Positions 45,155 through 54,299 of a DNA stretch of 64,000 nt are shown piece after piece. Where the stretch lies: NCBI RefSeq assembly GCF_002939985.1, contig NZ_MDFM01000028.1, positions 1 through 64,000 of the forward strand. The letters run 5' to 3'. Position 1 is the stretch's first letter. Each line of letters opens with the position of its first letter. The translations under genes and the position numbers were made by a program. The notes beneath the pieces are model-generated. The model saw only the letters and a list, made by a program, of their open reading frames with translations. It had not been told where the DNA came from and searched no databases. This DNA is from Xanthomonas hortorum pv. cynarae. Lineage in GTDB: Bacteria; Pseudomonadota; Gammaproteobacteria; Xanthomonadales; Xanthomonadaceae.

Positions 45155-46318
45155 ATGACCCACTCGCACGCCGCCCCATCAAAACGCCGCGTCATTCTCG
45201 AAGACGACATCGACGGCTTCACCCCCGCGCAGCTGCTGCTGTTGCAATCGCCCGAGGTCGAGGTGCTGGGCATCAGCGCGGTCAGCGGCAACATCTGGCG
45301 CGACGAAGTGCTGGCGCATAGCTGCCGTCTGCTGGAACTGGCCGGCCAGCCGCAGATCCCGGTGCTACCCGGCCCGGTGCATCCGCTGCTCAACAGCGAG
45401 CTCGCCACCGAGCGTTGGGAAGCGCTGTACGGCAAGCTGGTCTGGAAAGGTGCATGGACCAAACACTGGGTGGATGGCGACACCGTGCAGAGCGCGCCGC
45501 GTTATCACGCCCACGACGTGGTGCCCGACCTGGCGTTGGGCAATCCCAGCGTGGTGCGCGCATCCGACGAACCGGCTGCGTTGTTCATGCTGCGCATGGT
45601 GCGCCTGTATCCAGGCGAGGTGAGCATCATTGCCACAGGCCCGCTGACCAATCTGGCGCTTGCACAATCGCTGGACCCGGCCTTCGCCACACTGGCGCGC
45701 GAGCTGGTCTACATGGGCGGCAGCCTCAACCCGCGGCAGCAACGCAACAGCATCAGCGCACAGCAATTCGCGCGCGAATTCGTCAACTCGCCACGCCGCG
45801 AATTCAACATCCGCTGGGATCCGGAAGCGGCCAGCATCGTCATGCGTGCGCCCTGGCGCAAGATCACCATGGTGCCGGTGGACCCATCGACCGCGACCGA
45901 ACTCACGCCAGCCTTGCTGGCACGCATGAGCGCTGCCGATACCAGCATCGGCCACGCATTGCGCCGTCGCGAAACCGGCTTTCCGATGTGGGATGAGCTG
46001 GCCACTGCGGTGTGGCTGTGCCCCGAGTTGGCAACGCACACCGAGACGCTTTATGTCGATACCAATACCGCCTTCGATGCCGGCTATGGCGACATCCTGT
46101 CGTGGGCACCAGGCTATCAGCCTGGACTGGGCGAACAAGCTCAGACGGTGGTGCATGCGGTGAATGTGGAAGCGTTCGAGCAATTACTGGTCGATCACCT
46201 CACTGCGCCGCAGCCGCCGGCAGTGGGGTTGCCGTTACCCCTTCTCCCGTCGGGAGAAGGTGCCCGAAGGGCGGATGAGGGTACGGCAACTACGAAAAAT
46301 GCTGCGCCAGTTGAGTAG
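45155..46318 (+). CDS. Inosine-uridine type nucleoside hydrolase
   Basis: 387 residues. N-terminal calcium-binding region VILEDDIDGFTPAQLLLLQ (variant of the usual DxDxxxDD), LGISAVSGNIWRDEV, IIATGPLTNLALAQ, ELVYMGGSL and EFNIRWDPEAA. It hydrolyses nucleosides to base plus ribose, giving hypoxanthine for the HpxD/HpxE step. ATG 45155 (MTHSHAAPSKRR). The last ~30 residues (GLPLPLLPSGEGARRADEG) are encoded by a dispersed palindromic element, so the native C-terminus was probably shorter. Confidence 0.88.
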   Translation: MTHSHAAPSKRRVILEDDIDGFTPAQLLLLQSPEVEVLGISAVSGNIWRDEVLAHSCRLLELAGQPQIPVLPGPVHPLLNSELATERWEALYGKLVWKGAWTKHWVDGDTVQSAPRYHAHDVVPDLALGNPSVVRASDEPAALFMLRMVRLYPGEVSIIATGPLTNLALAQSLDPAFATLARELVYMGGSLNPRQQRNSISAQQFAREFVNSPRREFNIRWDPEAASIVMRAPWRKITMVPVDPSTATELTPALLARMSAADTSIGHALRRRETGFPMWDELATAVWLCPELATHTETLYVDTNTAFDAGYGDILSWAPGYQPGLGEQAQTVVHAVNVEAFEQLLVDHLTAPQPPAVGLPLPLLPSGEGARRADEGTATTKNAAPVE

Positions 46319-46409
46319 GTGGCAAGCAAGGTAAACGCGTACCTGATACATCTCCAACTAGCGGGGCACCCTCACCCCAACCCCTCTCCCGGCGGGAGAG
46401 GGGCTTGGA
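46231..46409. repeat. Two dispersed palindromic elements at the nucleoside hydrolase 3' end
   Basis: Unit 1 (46231-46288): GCCGTTACCCC, CTTCTCCCGTCGGGAGAAGG and closing GAGGGTACGGC. Unit 2 (46367-46409): CACCCTCACCCCAACCCC and CTCTCCCGGCGGGAGAG. They match the elements at 38519 and 59568. Unit 1 lies inside the coding frame of the nucleoside hydrolase; unit 2 precedes the amidase ribosome-binding region. Confidence 0.85.
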
Positions 46410-46451
46410 AGACACCCATACCCGCAACTTCCAGCAACCCAAGGTGACCCC

Positions 46452-47912
46452 ATGCAACTCCCAGCGCAGTGGCAGGCCGGCATCGATCGCAATACCGAGG
46501 TCCTGCGCGGCCACGCGCAGCTGCTCGCCAGCTTCACCGCCCCGCGCCCAACGCAACAGGACAGCACCACTCCGCGCGGGCAGATCGCCTCCATCGTCAG
46601 CACCACCCGCAGCCAGCCCACGCTGACCGCACGCCATGCCACCCAGACACTCACGCACATCCACCAGGCCAACGACAGCCTGCGTGCGATCACCCGCCTA
46701 TTGCCTGCACGCGCCGCCGCCGATGCCGCGCGCGTGCAGGCCGCGCTGGCCGGCGGCAGCGACGGCGGCGCGTTGGCCGGCGTGCCGTTCGTGGTCAAGG
46801 ACCTGTTCGATGTCGCCGGCCAGGTCACCACCGCTGGTGCCGTCGTCCGCGCGCAGTGCGCACCTGCCACCCGCGATGCGGCTGTGGTGCAACGGCTGAG
46901 CGATGCGGGCGCGGTGCTGGTAGGCACCGCCAACATGGACGAATTCGCCTACGGGTTTGCCACCGTCAACGCGCACTACGGCACCACCGCCAACCCGCAC
47001 GATCACCGCCATCTGGCCGGCGGTTCGTCGGGTGGCTCGGCTGCTGCGGTGGCCGCCGGTCTGGTGCCATTCGCGCTCGGCTCGGACACCAACGGCTCCA
47101 TCCGCGTTCCGGCCGCATTATGCGGCGTGTACGGCCTGCGTCCCACGCATGGCGCGTTGCCGCTGGACGGCGTGTTCGGCTTCGTCGATGCGCTGGATGT
47201 GGTCGGCCCGTTCGCCACCTCCATCGCCGATCTACGCCGCGTCCATGAAGTGATGCTTGGTCACGCCGTTGCCTCCTGCAATGCCGGCAGCTTGCGCATC
47301 GCACGCCTGGGCGGCTGGTTCCAACGCAATCTCGATCCCGACCTGGATACCGGGCTCACCACGCTGCTGACCGCCTGCAACAGCACCACCCTCATCGAAT
47401 TACCCGAAGCAGAACGCGCCCGCGCCGCCGCCTTCGTGCTCACCGCTGCCGAAGGCGGCCATCGTCATCGCGCCGGTTTGAGCACGCATGCCGAGCAGTT
47501 CGACCCGGCCACCCGCGACCGCCTGCTTGCCGGCCTGCAATTGCCTGCCAGCGCGGTGGCCGATGCACACCGCTTCGCGCAGTGGTTTGGCGCCGCCATG
47601 CAACGCCTGTGGGACGAGGTGGATGTGCTGATCGCGCCTACCACACCGTGCGTGGCACCACGCATCGACCAGGACACCATCCAGATCGACGGCCTGCCGG
47701 TGTCCGCGCGCGCCAACTTAGGTATCTTCACCCAACCGCTCGGGCTTGCCGCCTGCCCGGTATTGGCCGCCCCGTTGCCGCGCCCCGGCCGCCTGCCGCT
47801 GGGCGTGCAATTGATTGCCGCGCCCGGCCGCGAAGACCGCCTGTTCGCACTGGCGGCGCAACTCGAACGCGACGGCCTGCTCGCCTTCAGTCCACCGGCG
47901 GAGACACGCTGA
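46452..47912 (+). CDS. HpxX-HpxY (AtzG-AtzE) fusion amidohydrolase
   Basis: 486 residues. Amidase-signature family, AtzE group: VPFVVKDLFDVAG (catalytic Lys), AGGSSGGSAAAVAAG and GSDTNGSIRVPAALCGVYGLRPTHG (the Ser-cisSer pair). The first ~50 residues (LPAQWQAGIDRNTEVLRGHAQ) resemble the small AtzG/HpxX (DUF4089) protein that normally is a separate 60-70 residue subunit, so the two appear fused through a short linker (about 30-60). In the hpx pathway AtzE/HpxY acts on oxalurate or a related urea derivative (proposed). The stop overlaps the start of hpxW (TGATG). Confidence 0.82.
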   Translation: MQLPAQWQAGIDRNTEVLRGHAQLLASFTAPRPTQQDSTTPRGQIASIVSTTRSQPTLTARHATQTLTHIHQANDSLRAITRLLPARAAADAARVQAALAGGSDGGALAGVPFVVKDLFDVAGQVTTAGAVVRAQCAPATRDAAVVQRLSDAGAVLVGTANMDEFAYGFATVNAHYGTTANPHDHRHLAGGSSGGSAAAVAAGLVPFALGSDTNGSIRVPAALCGVYGLRPTHGALPLDGVFGFVDALDVVGPFATSIADLRRVHEVMLGHAVASCNAGSLRIARLGGWFQRNLDPDLDTGLTTLLTACNSTTLIELPEAERARAAAFVLTAAEGGHRHRAGLSTHAEQFDPATRDRLLAGLQLPASAVADAHRFAQWFGAAMQRLWDEVDVLIAPTTPCVAPRIDQDTIQIDGLPVSARANLGIFTQPLGLAACPVLAAPLPRPGRLPLGVQLIAAPGREDRLFALAAQLERDGLLAFSPPAETR

Positions 47913-49492
47913 TGCTGCACACCTTGCGCGCGCGTCGCGGCATGGTCGTGGCCCCGCATCATCTGGCCGCACAGGCCGGGCGCGATATCTTGCGCGACGG
48001 CGGCAACGCCATCGAAGCCGCCGTCGCCACCGCCGCCTGCCTGGCCGTGGTGTACCCGCACATGACTGGTATCGGTGGCGACGGCTTCTGGCTGATCCAC
48101 GAACCCGACGGCCGCGTACACGCCATCGACGCCTGCGGCCGCGCCGCGCAAGCCGCAACCCTGGACTTCTATCGCGGCCACAGCAGCATTCCGTGGCGCG
48201 GCCCCGGTGCGGCCAATACCGTGGCCGGTACCGTCTCCGGCTGGGCGCTCGCCCTGCAGCACGCAGGCGGCACGCTATCGCTGCAACGCTTGTTGCAGGA
48301 CGCCATCCACCACGCCAGCGATGGCGTACCGGTCACGTTAGGCGGCGCACACATCGCCGCCAGCAAGAGCGCCGAACTGCACGTGCAACCCGGCGCCTAC
48401 GCCAGCATCTTCGAGCCACACGGCGCGCCCCTGCACGAAGGCGCGCTGCTGCACCAAGCGCACCTCGCACGCACCTTGCAACGGCTCGCCGACGAAGGCC
48501 TGGAGAGTTTCTATCGCGGCGCAGTGGCCAACGACATCGCCGCCGATCTGCAAGCGCTCGGCAGCCCGCTCAACGCACATGACCTCGCAAGCCATCATGC
48601 CGAAACCACTGTGCCGCTCTCGGTCGCCATCCACGGCGCACGCCTCTACAACCACGCACCGCCCACGCAAGGCCTCGCCTCACTGCTGATCCTCGCCTTG
48701 TTCGATCGCCTGCATGCCGAACACCCCGACAGCTACGCACACCTGCACGGCCTGATCGAAGCCACCAAACAGGCCTTCCTGATCCGCGACGCACACGTCG
48801 GCGACCCCGCCTGGATGACGCTCGACGCTCAGGCCCTACTTGACGACAAGGCCGCACTCGACGCGCTCGCCACACGCATCGACATGACCACTGCATTGCC
48901 CTGGCCGCAGCCCTCGCAGGCCGGCGACACCGTCTGGTTCGGCGCCATCGACGCGCACGGCCGCGCCGTCAGCTGCATCCAGTCAACGTATTTCGAATTC
49001 GGTTCCGGCCTGGTGCTGCCGCGCACCGGCATCACCTGGCAAAACCGCGGCTGCAGCTTCCGCCTCGCCCCCGACGGCTGGAATGCCCTCGCACCGGGCC
49101 GCAAACCCTTCCACACCCTCAACCCCGCACTCGCCACTTTCGACGACGGCCGTGTCATGGCCTACGGCACCATGGGCGGCGAAGGCCAACCACAGACACA
49201 GGCCGCCCTTTTCTCCCGCTACGCCCGCTTCGGCGTACCGCTGCAACAGGCCATCACGGCACCGCGCTGGTTGCTCGGCCGCACCTGGGGCGAAGACAGC
49301 ACCTCGCTGAAGCTGGAAGACCGCTTCGATCCAGCGGTGGTGCAAGCACTACGCGATGCCGGGCATGCAGTGGAACTGTTGCCCGCATATACCTCGATCA
49401 TGGGACACGCGGGCGCGTTGGTGCGCGAGGTGGATGGCGTGATCAGCGGAGCAAGCGATCCGCGCTCCGATGGTGCGGTGGCTGGGTGGTGA
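47912..49492 (+). CDS. hpxW: Oxamate amidohydrolase-like HpxW (gamma-glutamyltransferase fold)
   Basis: 526 residues from ATG 47912. Ntn-hydrolase of the GGT family without a signal peptide: GGNAIEAAVATAACLAVVYPHMTGIGGDGFW at the N-terminus (pieces 30-60), and the autocatalytic Thr in SQAGDTVWFGAID (T340), where the precursor splits into two subunits. AYGTMGGEGQPQTQA near the end is typical. Lack of export signal and position beside the AtzE-type gene fit Klebsiella HpxW, which hydrolyses oxamate to oxalate and ammonia at the end of urate breakdown. Confidence 0.85.
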   Translation: MLHTLRARRGMVVAPHHLAAQAGRDILRDGGNAIEAAVATAACLAVVYPHMTGIGGDGFWLIHEPDGRVHAIDACGRAAQAATLDFYRGHSSIPWRGPGAANTVAGTVSGWALALQHAGGTLSLQRLLQDAIHHASDGVPVTLGGAHIAASKSAELHVQPGAYASIFEPHGAPLHEGALLHQAHLARTLQRLADEGLESFYRGAVANDIAADLQALGSPLNAHDLASHHAETTVPLSVAIHGARLYNHAPPTQGLASLLILALFDRLHAEHPDSYAHLHGLIEATKQAFLIRDAHVGDPAWMTLDAQALLDDKAALDALATRIDMTTALPWPQPSQAGDTVWFGAIDAHGRAVSCIQSTYFEFGSGLVLPRTGITWQNRGCSFRLAPDGWNALAPGRKPFHTLNPALATFDDGRVMAYGTMGGEGQPQTQAALFSRYARFGVPLQQAITAPRWLLGRTWGEDSTSLKLEDRFDPAVVQALRDAGHAVELLPAYTSIMGHAGALVREVDGVISGASDPRSDGAVAGW

Positions 49493-49605
49493 TGGATGGG
49501 GCCTGGATCCGTCAATGCTGTGACTGATAATTTCAGCGAAAAACTTAACTGATGATTCATGTTAGGAAAACTAACTTCCCCTGGTCATTTGCACGGAACG
49601 AGTCA

Positions 49606-50253
49606 ATGAGATTTTCAAGAACCGTCCTGCTTTCGATACTCGCGCTATGCGGAACGACACTCTGTGCTTGCGCGCACACCTCGGCCGATGCAATACAGCC
49701 ACCCGCGAAGGAACATGCCACCATGACCTCGACTGACAGTACATCGGCTAGCACCTCTGAACTCAGCGCCGACGAGATCGGCAAGCGGTTCTTGAAACTG
49801 ATCGGTGCTCTGAAATCCTCCAGCGATCTCAACCCTGAGCATGTGAATGAAGTGATCGGAGTTCGCCTTGAACACTTCAACGCGATTCCAGGGCAGCGAG
49901 TCGAATCCTTTGCCTACAGCCAACTATTAAGAGGCGATTGGTCATACGAAATTCAGTACCTGCCGTCAGCCGCTATGCGTAGCCCTGGCGTGTCGCTGGA
50001 CTTCGTGCACAAGTCAGATAGATATGCAGCCATGACGGATATTTGTCAGCTCAGTTTCGAGGATTACCACAACGCCATGAAGGCAATGGGCTTTGGCGAT
50101 GCGCCTAACTACGGCGAACTTGGCCAGCTCATTGATTGGCGCTATCACAAAGACGGCATGACGGTCTCTATTGCTTCCAGGCCTGAAGTAACAGCGCTTG
50201 ATGGCAAGAAATATCGCGCCTGCGTAACGTCGATTTCCACCGTGAATGAGTAG
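49606..50253 (+). CDS. Putative X-Tfi immunity lipoprotein
   Basis: 215 residues from ATG 49606. Signal peptide with lipobox (FSRTVLLSILALCGTTLCAC, acylated Cys at the second C). The mature part is about 195 residues, mixed alpha/beta, with two further Cys, and no known domain. It lies 14 bp upstream of a type IV toxin gene with an XVIPCD tag, the position where immunity lipoproteins (X-Tfi) are found in Xanthomonas. Periplasmic inhibition of the neighbour toxin is inferred from this arrangement. Lower GC than the hpx genes. Confidence 0.75.
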   Translation: MRFSRTVLLSILALCGTTLCACAHTSADAIQPPAKEHATMTSTDSTSASTSELSADEIGKRFLKLIGALKSSSDLNPEHVNEVIGVRLEHFNAIPGQRVESFAYSQLLRGDWSYEIQYLPSAAMRSPGVSLDFVHKSDRYAAMTDICQLSFEDYHNAMKAMGFGDAPNYGELGQLIDWRYHKDGMTVSIASRPEVTALDGKKYRACVTSISTVNE

Positions 50254-50267
50254 GAGCACCTACCGAC

Positions 50268-52121
50268 ATGGCTAGTCCAAATGCTCAACTTGAAGCGGCT
50301 TTGAAGCAGTTCGCAAGTCAATCAGGTGTTACGCCAGAGCAAGTTGCGCAACTTCGCTCGGCCGTAGTTGCTGACTCACAACAGCTTGGGCTTCTCAATC
50401 AAGATGCCCAGAATGGGCACTTGAAAGCATTTGCACTGCAAGGTTCTACAGGACAACAAAATCTTGCTGGGAGTTACGATATTCAGTCCGGGACCGTCAC
50501 TCTACCGGCAGCTGATTTTCAATCCTCTGGCGCTAGACACAACCCGGATCTGCAAGCAACTCTCAGGCTGCAGCATATGTCGATCGAATTTTCCCAGAAG
50601 ACATATCTGGATGCAGCGAGGGCGACTCATCCAGTGACGCAAGATATGGTCAACAACCTCCAATCGACCATCAATGGCTCGCCAGTGCTTGCAGATGAGA
50701 TCAAGCGAGCGGTAATGACGACCGACAAGGGTGATCCGCCGCATAAGCATTTAGAACACTTCGACTTTATACCTCCAGGATTCACGGCTGGTGGCACCTA
50801 CAGCGCTAGCAGTCACTCCATGAACATGCCTGCTGCCAGATTACAGGGAAGGTCTGCGGCAAACCCTAACGGGTACGATCCCAATGACATGACGTTTGTC
50901 CTCGGACACGAGATTCAACACGGTTTCAATGCCCCCGAAAGAAGGCTAGCGAACGCGGCGTTCCACAACGATGCCGTTTCCATAGCTAAAAGTACAAATC
51001 CTGTTCACGATTACACGCGTGTCTTCGCCACTTCCATTCAAGCAAGCAGAGACGACGAAGCGAAAGCAGAAATTGCAGGTTGGAACGCGTTACTGAGTAG
51101 ACAAAAGCAGGGCAATCCAGCTGCAGGCTTACCAGAAATGAATGCTCTAGGAAACCGCAGGATCGAAGATTTTATCGTCAAGCCACAGGGTGCCGGCGCA
51201 ACTATTCAGCCACGGCCAGGACTAAAATTCGACCCGGATGGTCAGCTACAAATGTCGCCGACAAATGTTGCGGCAATGGGACAACATTACTTCAATAGAC
51301 CAGATCCGACACACCCTATCCCAGGTCGAAACCCAATTGGAATCGGGGATAGAGGCACATCTGACTATCCAAACTATTACGCGACCTCAGGGGTAGAGCA
51401 TATAGTTGAGTACGAAAGGAAGTATGCAAGGCCAATACAGGGTGTGATGCCTGCAGCAACCATCAATATGGCCTCTGTCGGAATGAAAGAGCCGATCATT
51501 GAAGCTGAGGGTTTGGACTTTGGCAAGAACAAGGCTCCCTTTCCTTACTACGACAGCAGCACAACACCACCAGTCCTCCATCACTTCGATCACACCCAGG
51601 ATGGAAGCGTAAATCCGGCACATGATCATAAATATGTACCAGTAGCGCCCACATCCAGTTCGACTCTAGCCCAGCGCGGTCCAGACGACCCAGATCATCC
51701 CGACCACGCCATGCTTGAGCAGATCCGCGATGGCATGCGCAAGATCGACGAGAGCGTTGGCAAGCCCTACGACGAGATGAGTGAGCGAGCAAGCCGATGC
51801 CTCCTGGCCGCATGTAAAGACAACCGCGAGAGTTACCCAGAAGCGGCAGACCGCTCCATGGAGAGCAATGCGTTGACGCGCGTCGATCACGTATTGATGA
51901 GCAAGACCGGCAACCTGTTTGCGGTAGAAGGCCGGCTGGACGACCCGGCGAACAAGCGGGTGCATGTGCAAATTGATCAAGCGATCAACATTCCGATTGA
52001 GCAATCAGACCAGAAGTTGCTGGCAGCTAATCAGGCGATCGCACAGGAAAGACAGATTATGCAACAGCAGGAAGTTGCGCGTGGAATGAATGATCCTAGC
52101 CAGGGCGGACCGACTCGATGA
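50268..52121 (+). CDS. X-Tfe: type IV-secreted antibacterial effector, zincin plus XVIPCD
   Basis: 617 residues, no signal peptide. Residues 207-225 (DMTFVLGHEIQHGFNAPER) carry the zinc motif H214ExxH218, with EAKAEIAGWNAL (264-275) as the likely third ligand: a metallopeptidase-like toxin domain. The last ~130 residues (470-600) are an XVIPCD: PDDPDHPDHAMLEQIRDGM, LTRVDHVLMSKTGNLFAVEG and LDDPANKRVHVQID, ending in a Gln-rich tail, the signal for VirD4 recruitment. It should be injected into rival Gram-negative cells and attack a periplasmic target, possibly the envelope. The cognate lipoprotein is encoded directly upstream. Confidence 0.88.
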   Translation: MASPNAQLEAALKQFASQSGVTPEQVAQLRSAVVADSQQLGLLNQDAQNGHLKAFALQGSTGQQNLAGSYDIQSGTVTLPAADFQSSGARHNPDLQATLRLQHMSIEFSQKTYLDAARATHPVTQDMVNNLQSTINGSPVLADEIKRAVMTTDKGDPPHKHLEHFDFIPPGFTAGGTYSASSHSMNMPAARLQGRSAANPNGYDPNDMTFVLGHEIQHGFNAPERRLANAAFHNDAVSIAKSTNPVHDYTRVFATSIQASRDDEAKAEIAGWNALLSRQKQGNPAAGLPEMNALGNRRIEDFIVKPQGAGATIQPRPGLKFDPDGQLQMSPTNVAAMGQHYFNRPDPTHPIPGRNPIGIGDRGTSDYPNYYATSGVEHIVEYERKYARPIQGVMPAATINMASVGMKEPIIEAEGLDFGKNKAPFPYYDSSTTPPVLHHFDHTQDGSVNPAHDHKYVPVAPTSSSTLAQRGPDDPDHPDHAMLEQIRDGMRKIDESVGKPYDEMSERASRCLLAACKDNRESYPEAADRSMESNALTRVDHVLMSKTGNLFAVEGRLDDPANKRVHVQIDQAINIPIEQSDQKLLAANQAIAQERQIMQQQEVARGMNDPSQGGPTR

Positions 52122-52189
52122 GGACTCTGTAGACTCAAAAATTACTCAGTAATAAATAAATTTCTAATTATTAAAGCAACCCAATTCAA

Positions 52190-52855
52190 TCAGGTGATCG
52201 CAAAAGATCCGTTTTCCCTTAGATCTTCTAAAGCATGGCGAAAGAGATAGTCCCCTGAAGACGGATCAATCCAAAAAAGTGCATGGGTTGGATGAGAAAT
52301 TTCGAACGCTATGTATCTCGAACTTAGTGCAACTACTTCTTCCATAGTTTGCCTATTATTGTGAGCGCTTGCATTTCTAATAATCTGCATAGCCTTTGAA
52401 CTGGAATGCGCTTGAGAAAAGGCAGCCACTAGCTGCCCATGACGGGGCACTTCCATGCGTGGAATAATAGTTGCCAAAACATCTGTATCACCCCATGTCA
52501 CTTCATTTCGTAGGGAGTCATTAGTGTTTCCCCAAGTCGGAGGATTAGGGGTAGCCTTGGCTCGCTTTACCGCGCCAGAGATATGATTCTCGCTAAGAGC
52601 GTTAGGATGCTGAGGCACGGGAAAACCACCTGAAGTGAGTGTTCCACGACACGAAAGAAATACTACCGAGCGGCAGAAATAGCCCCATTCCTGCCATAAT
52701 CGCGATAATAATCCCTCTAAAAAGCATTCATCTGCAAGTGAAAAGTCTGCTGCACACACTATGCTAATGGATTTCCTGCCTAGGAAAGCCGAAAATTCTT
52801 CACTGAAAGCGTCAAAGTTATGTGACATTACTGTCCACGCGGGCAACAAAGTCAT
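52190..52855 (-). CDS. HEPN-type partner of the DUF262 protein
   Basis: 221 residues from ATG 52855 (GGAGAG five to six bases upstream). The C-terminal half contains AMQIIRNASAHNNRQTMEEV with R160-x4-H165, the catalytic pattern of HEPN ribonucleases. The overall design resembles the MAE_28990/MAE_18760-type HEPN-like proteins. The N-terminal half (FLGRKSISIVCAADFSLADE) has no motif I know. Only 17 bp from the stop of the DUF262 gene on the same strand, so a two-gene operon. AT-rich. Role as the effector nuclease of a defence or toxin system is inferred. Confidence 0.62.
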   Translation of the reverse strand: MTLLPAWTVMSHNFDAFSEEFSAFLGRKSISIVCAADFSLADECFLEGLLSRLWQEWGYFCRSVVFLSCRGTLTSGGFPVPQHPNALSENHISGAVKRAKATPNPPTWGNTNDSLRNEVTWGDTDVLATIIPRMEVPRHGQLVAAFSQAHSSSKAMQIIRNASAHNNRQTMEEVVALSSRYIAFEISHPTHALFWIDPSSGDYLFRHALEDLRENGSFAIT

Positions 52856-52872
52856 ACACTCTCCAGCCTGGA

Positions 52873-53925
52873 CTACGGTAGTTCACTCTGCAAAGCAGCG
52901 CAAAGCCATTTGACACGAATTTGCCTCTGCGGGGCCCGGTTACCGCCCTCAGCTGCTGCATTTACGAATTCAGAATATTTATCAACACTTCTTGTTTCAA
53001 AAGCTTCCACCAGCTCTCTAATTTGTGCTACTGCTCGTTGGGGATTATCTAGCCATATCCCTGACGGCTGAATACCCGTTTTTACTGCAACATCGGGCAA
53101 CCCGAACTTATTGTGCATTAACGCGCACAGAAGAGAGTGAAATATATGCGGCTTGACCGCATAACTTCCTTGGATACCTGAAAGTTGCTGCCTTACGACA
53201 TCAAGTGCTCCCCACACCTTATCGTCTAGCTCAGCCAGGCTGCCATTAGAATTTTCATAATCTGCATAAATTTTTGTTAACTTCTTCGGGCTCGTACTAA
53301 CTAATCCCTCCTTGGCTGCCAGCGCAACGTCGGCTATAAACTCTGCGTCAACCATGCGAACAATCTGCCGACTCGTAAAAACCTTCCAGTCAACTAGAAT
53401 GGATCCATATTTATCTAGAGTTCGGTTAACCCAGTCTTTAAAATCACCATAAAACTCGCTGTGACGCTTTTCTGCAGCATTGAGCGGAAGAGTAAAAGCA
53501 TTCATTCGACGGAACATTTGAAGAATGTTTGCTCTATCAGCATTTCTAATAACATCCACAGATACTGTGTAAGACCAAAACTCATCCTGAAGTTCTTGAG
53601 GAAGATCACTGAGACGCATCCCAGCAAACTCTCCTGCATTCTTGCCTAGTGCAAATTTCTCTTCAGCAAAGTCAAAGATGGTTGTTAAACGTTGCTGACC
53701 GTCTACGATTTCACGATGCGGCTTCTTGAGTGCCTTGTCCAGTCGCTCATGGAAGTAAACTTTTGGAAATGGAAAGTCCCTGAGAATGCTATCAATAAAG
53801 TAGCTTTTGGCTGACGCCGGCCAGAGTCCGGAAGAACGCTGATAGTCCTTATTGACAGAAACAACCTTATCAATAAACCATCCCCTTATTTCCGCAATCG
53901 AGTACTTCGCCTCTTCGACTTTCAT
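52873..53925 (-). CDS. DUF262 (GmrS/ParB-like nuclease fold) protein
   Basis: 350 residues from ATG 53925 (AAGGA upstream). The N-terminal DUF262 domain is clear: Y-x-R..Y-x-RSSGLWPASAKSYFIDSILRDFPFP and REIVDGQQRLTTIFDF (the DGQQR motif, D75-R79), followed by FRRMN and LNAAEKRHSEFYG. DUF262 proteins bind NTP and occur in type IV restriction (GmrSD, BrxU) and other defence operons. The DUF1524 HNH partner domain is absent; a HEPN-type gene follows instead. Strongly AT-rich relative to neighbours, so recently acquired. Confidence 0.85.
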   Translation of the reverse strand: MKVEEAKYSIAEIRGWFIDKVVSVNKDYQRSSGLWPASAKSYFIDSILRDFPFPKVYFHERLDKALKKPHREIVDGQQRLTTIFDFAEEKFALGKNAGEFAGMRLSDLPQELQDEFWSYTVSVDVIRNADRANILQMFRRMNAFTLPLNAAEKRHSEFYGDFKDWVNRTLDKYGSILVDWKVFTSRQIVRMVDAEFIADVALAAKEGLVSTSPKKLTKIYADYENSNGSLAELDDKVWGALDVVRQQLSGIQGSYAVKPHIFHSLLCALMHNKFGLPDVAVKTGIQPSGIWLDNPQRAVAQIRELVEAFETRSVDKYSEFVNAAAEGGNRAPQRQIRVKWLCAALQSELP

Positions 53926-54255
53926 TATTTATCCTTTTTTTGCGAATTTCAAATTAATGCCATCTTAAACATTTTTAGCACAAAATTATGAACCTTACAA
54001 ACCCATTAAATTTATTTTGTAAATTAATATAATTGATTGTCTAGAGCATAATTAGTCCGCAGCTTTACCGGAAAGCACGGAACCAATCTAATTGCACGAA
54101 GAAGATTCAGCATAAGACCTACTGCAGTTCATCAATGCAAGCCCCTAATAGTGAAGTTTAACTAGCTTGCCACAATCGCAAGGCTGCGAATGACCACTGC
54201 TTGACAGCCCGAACGTGCTGGTAGCAGACTCAACACCAAGGAGCGTAGAAACTCC
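53926..54255. other. AT-rich upstream region of the DUF262 operon
   Basis: 330 bp. 53935-54060 is very AT-rich (runs such as TTAATATAATTG) and would hold the promoter of the minus-strand DUF262-HEPN operon. No gene seen. The AT-rich segment ends near 54090, where composition returns to normal. Confidence 0.5.
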
Positions 54256-54269
54256 TCACGTAGCGGCAC

Positions 54270-54297
54270 CCACCTCCGTCAAACCGGTGGTTTTTTT
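54270..54297 (+). terminator. Intrinsic terminator-like hairpin with U7
   Basis: CCACC (54270-54274), 11-nt loop, GGTGG (54286-54290) and seven T residues. Plus-strand polarity. It comes before the symE leader and implies that a short transcript ends here or that the leader is attenuated. Confidence 0.6.
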
Positions 54298-54299
54298 GT

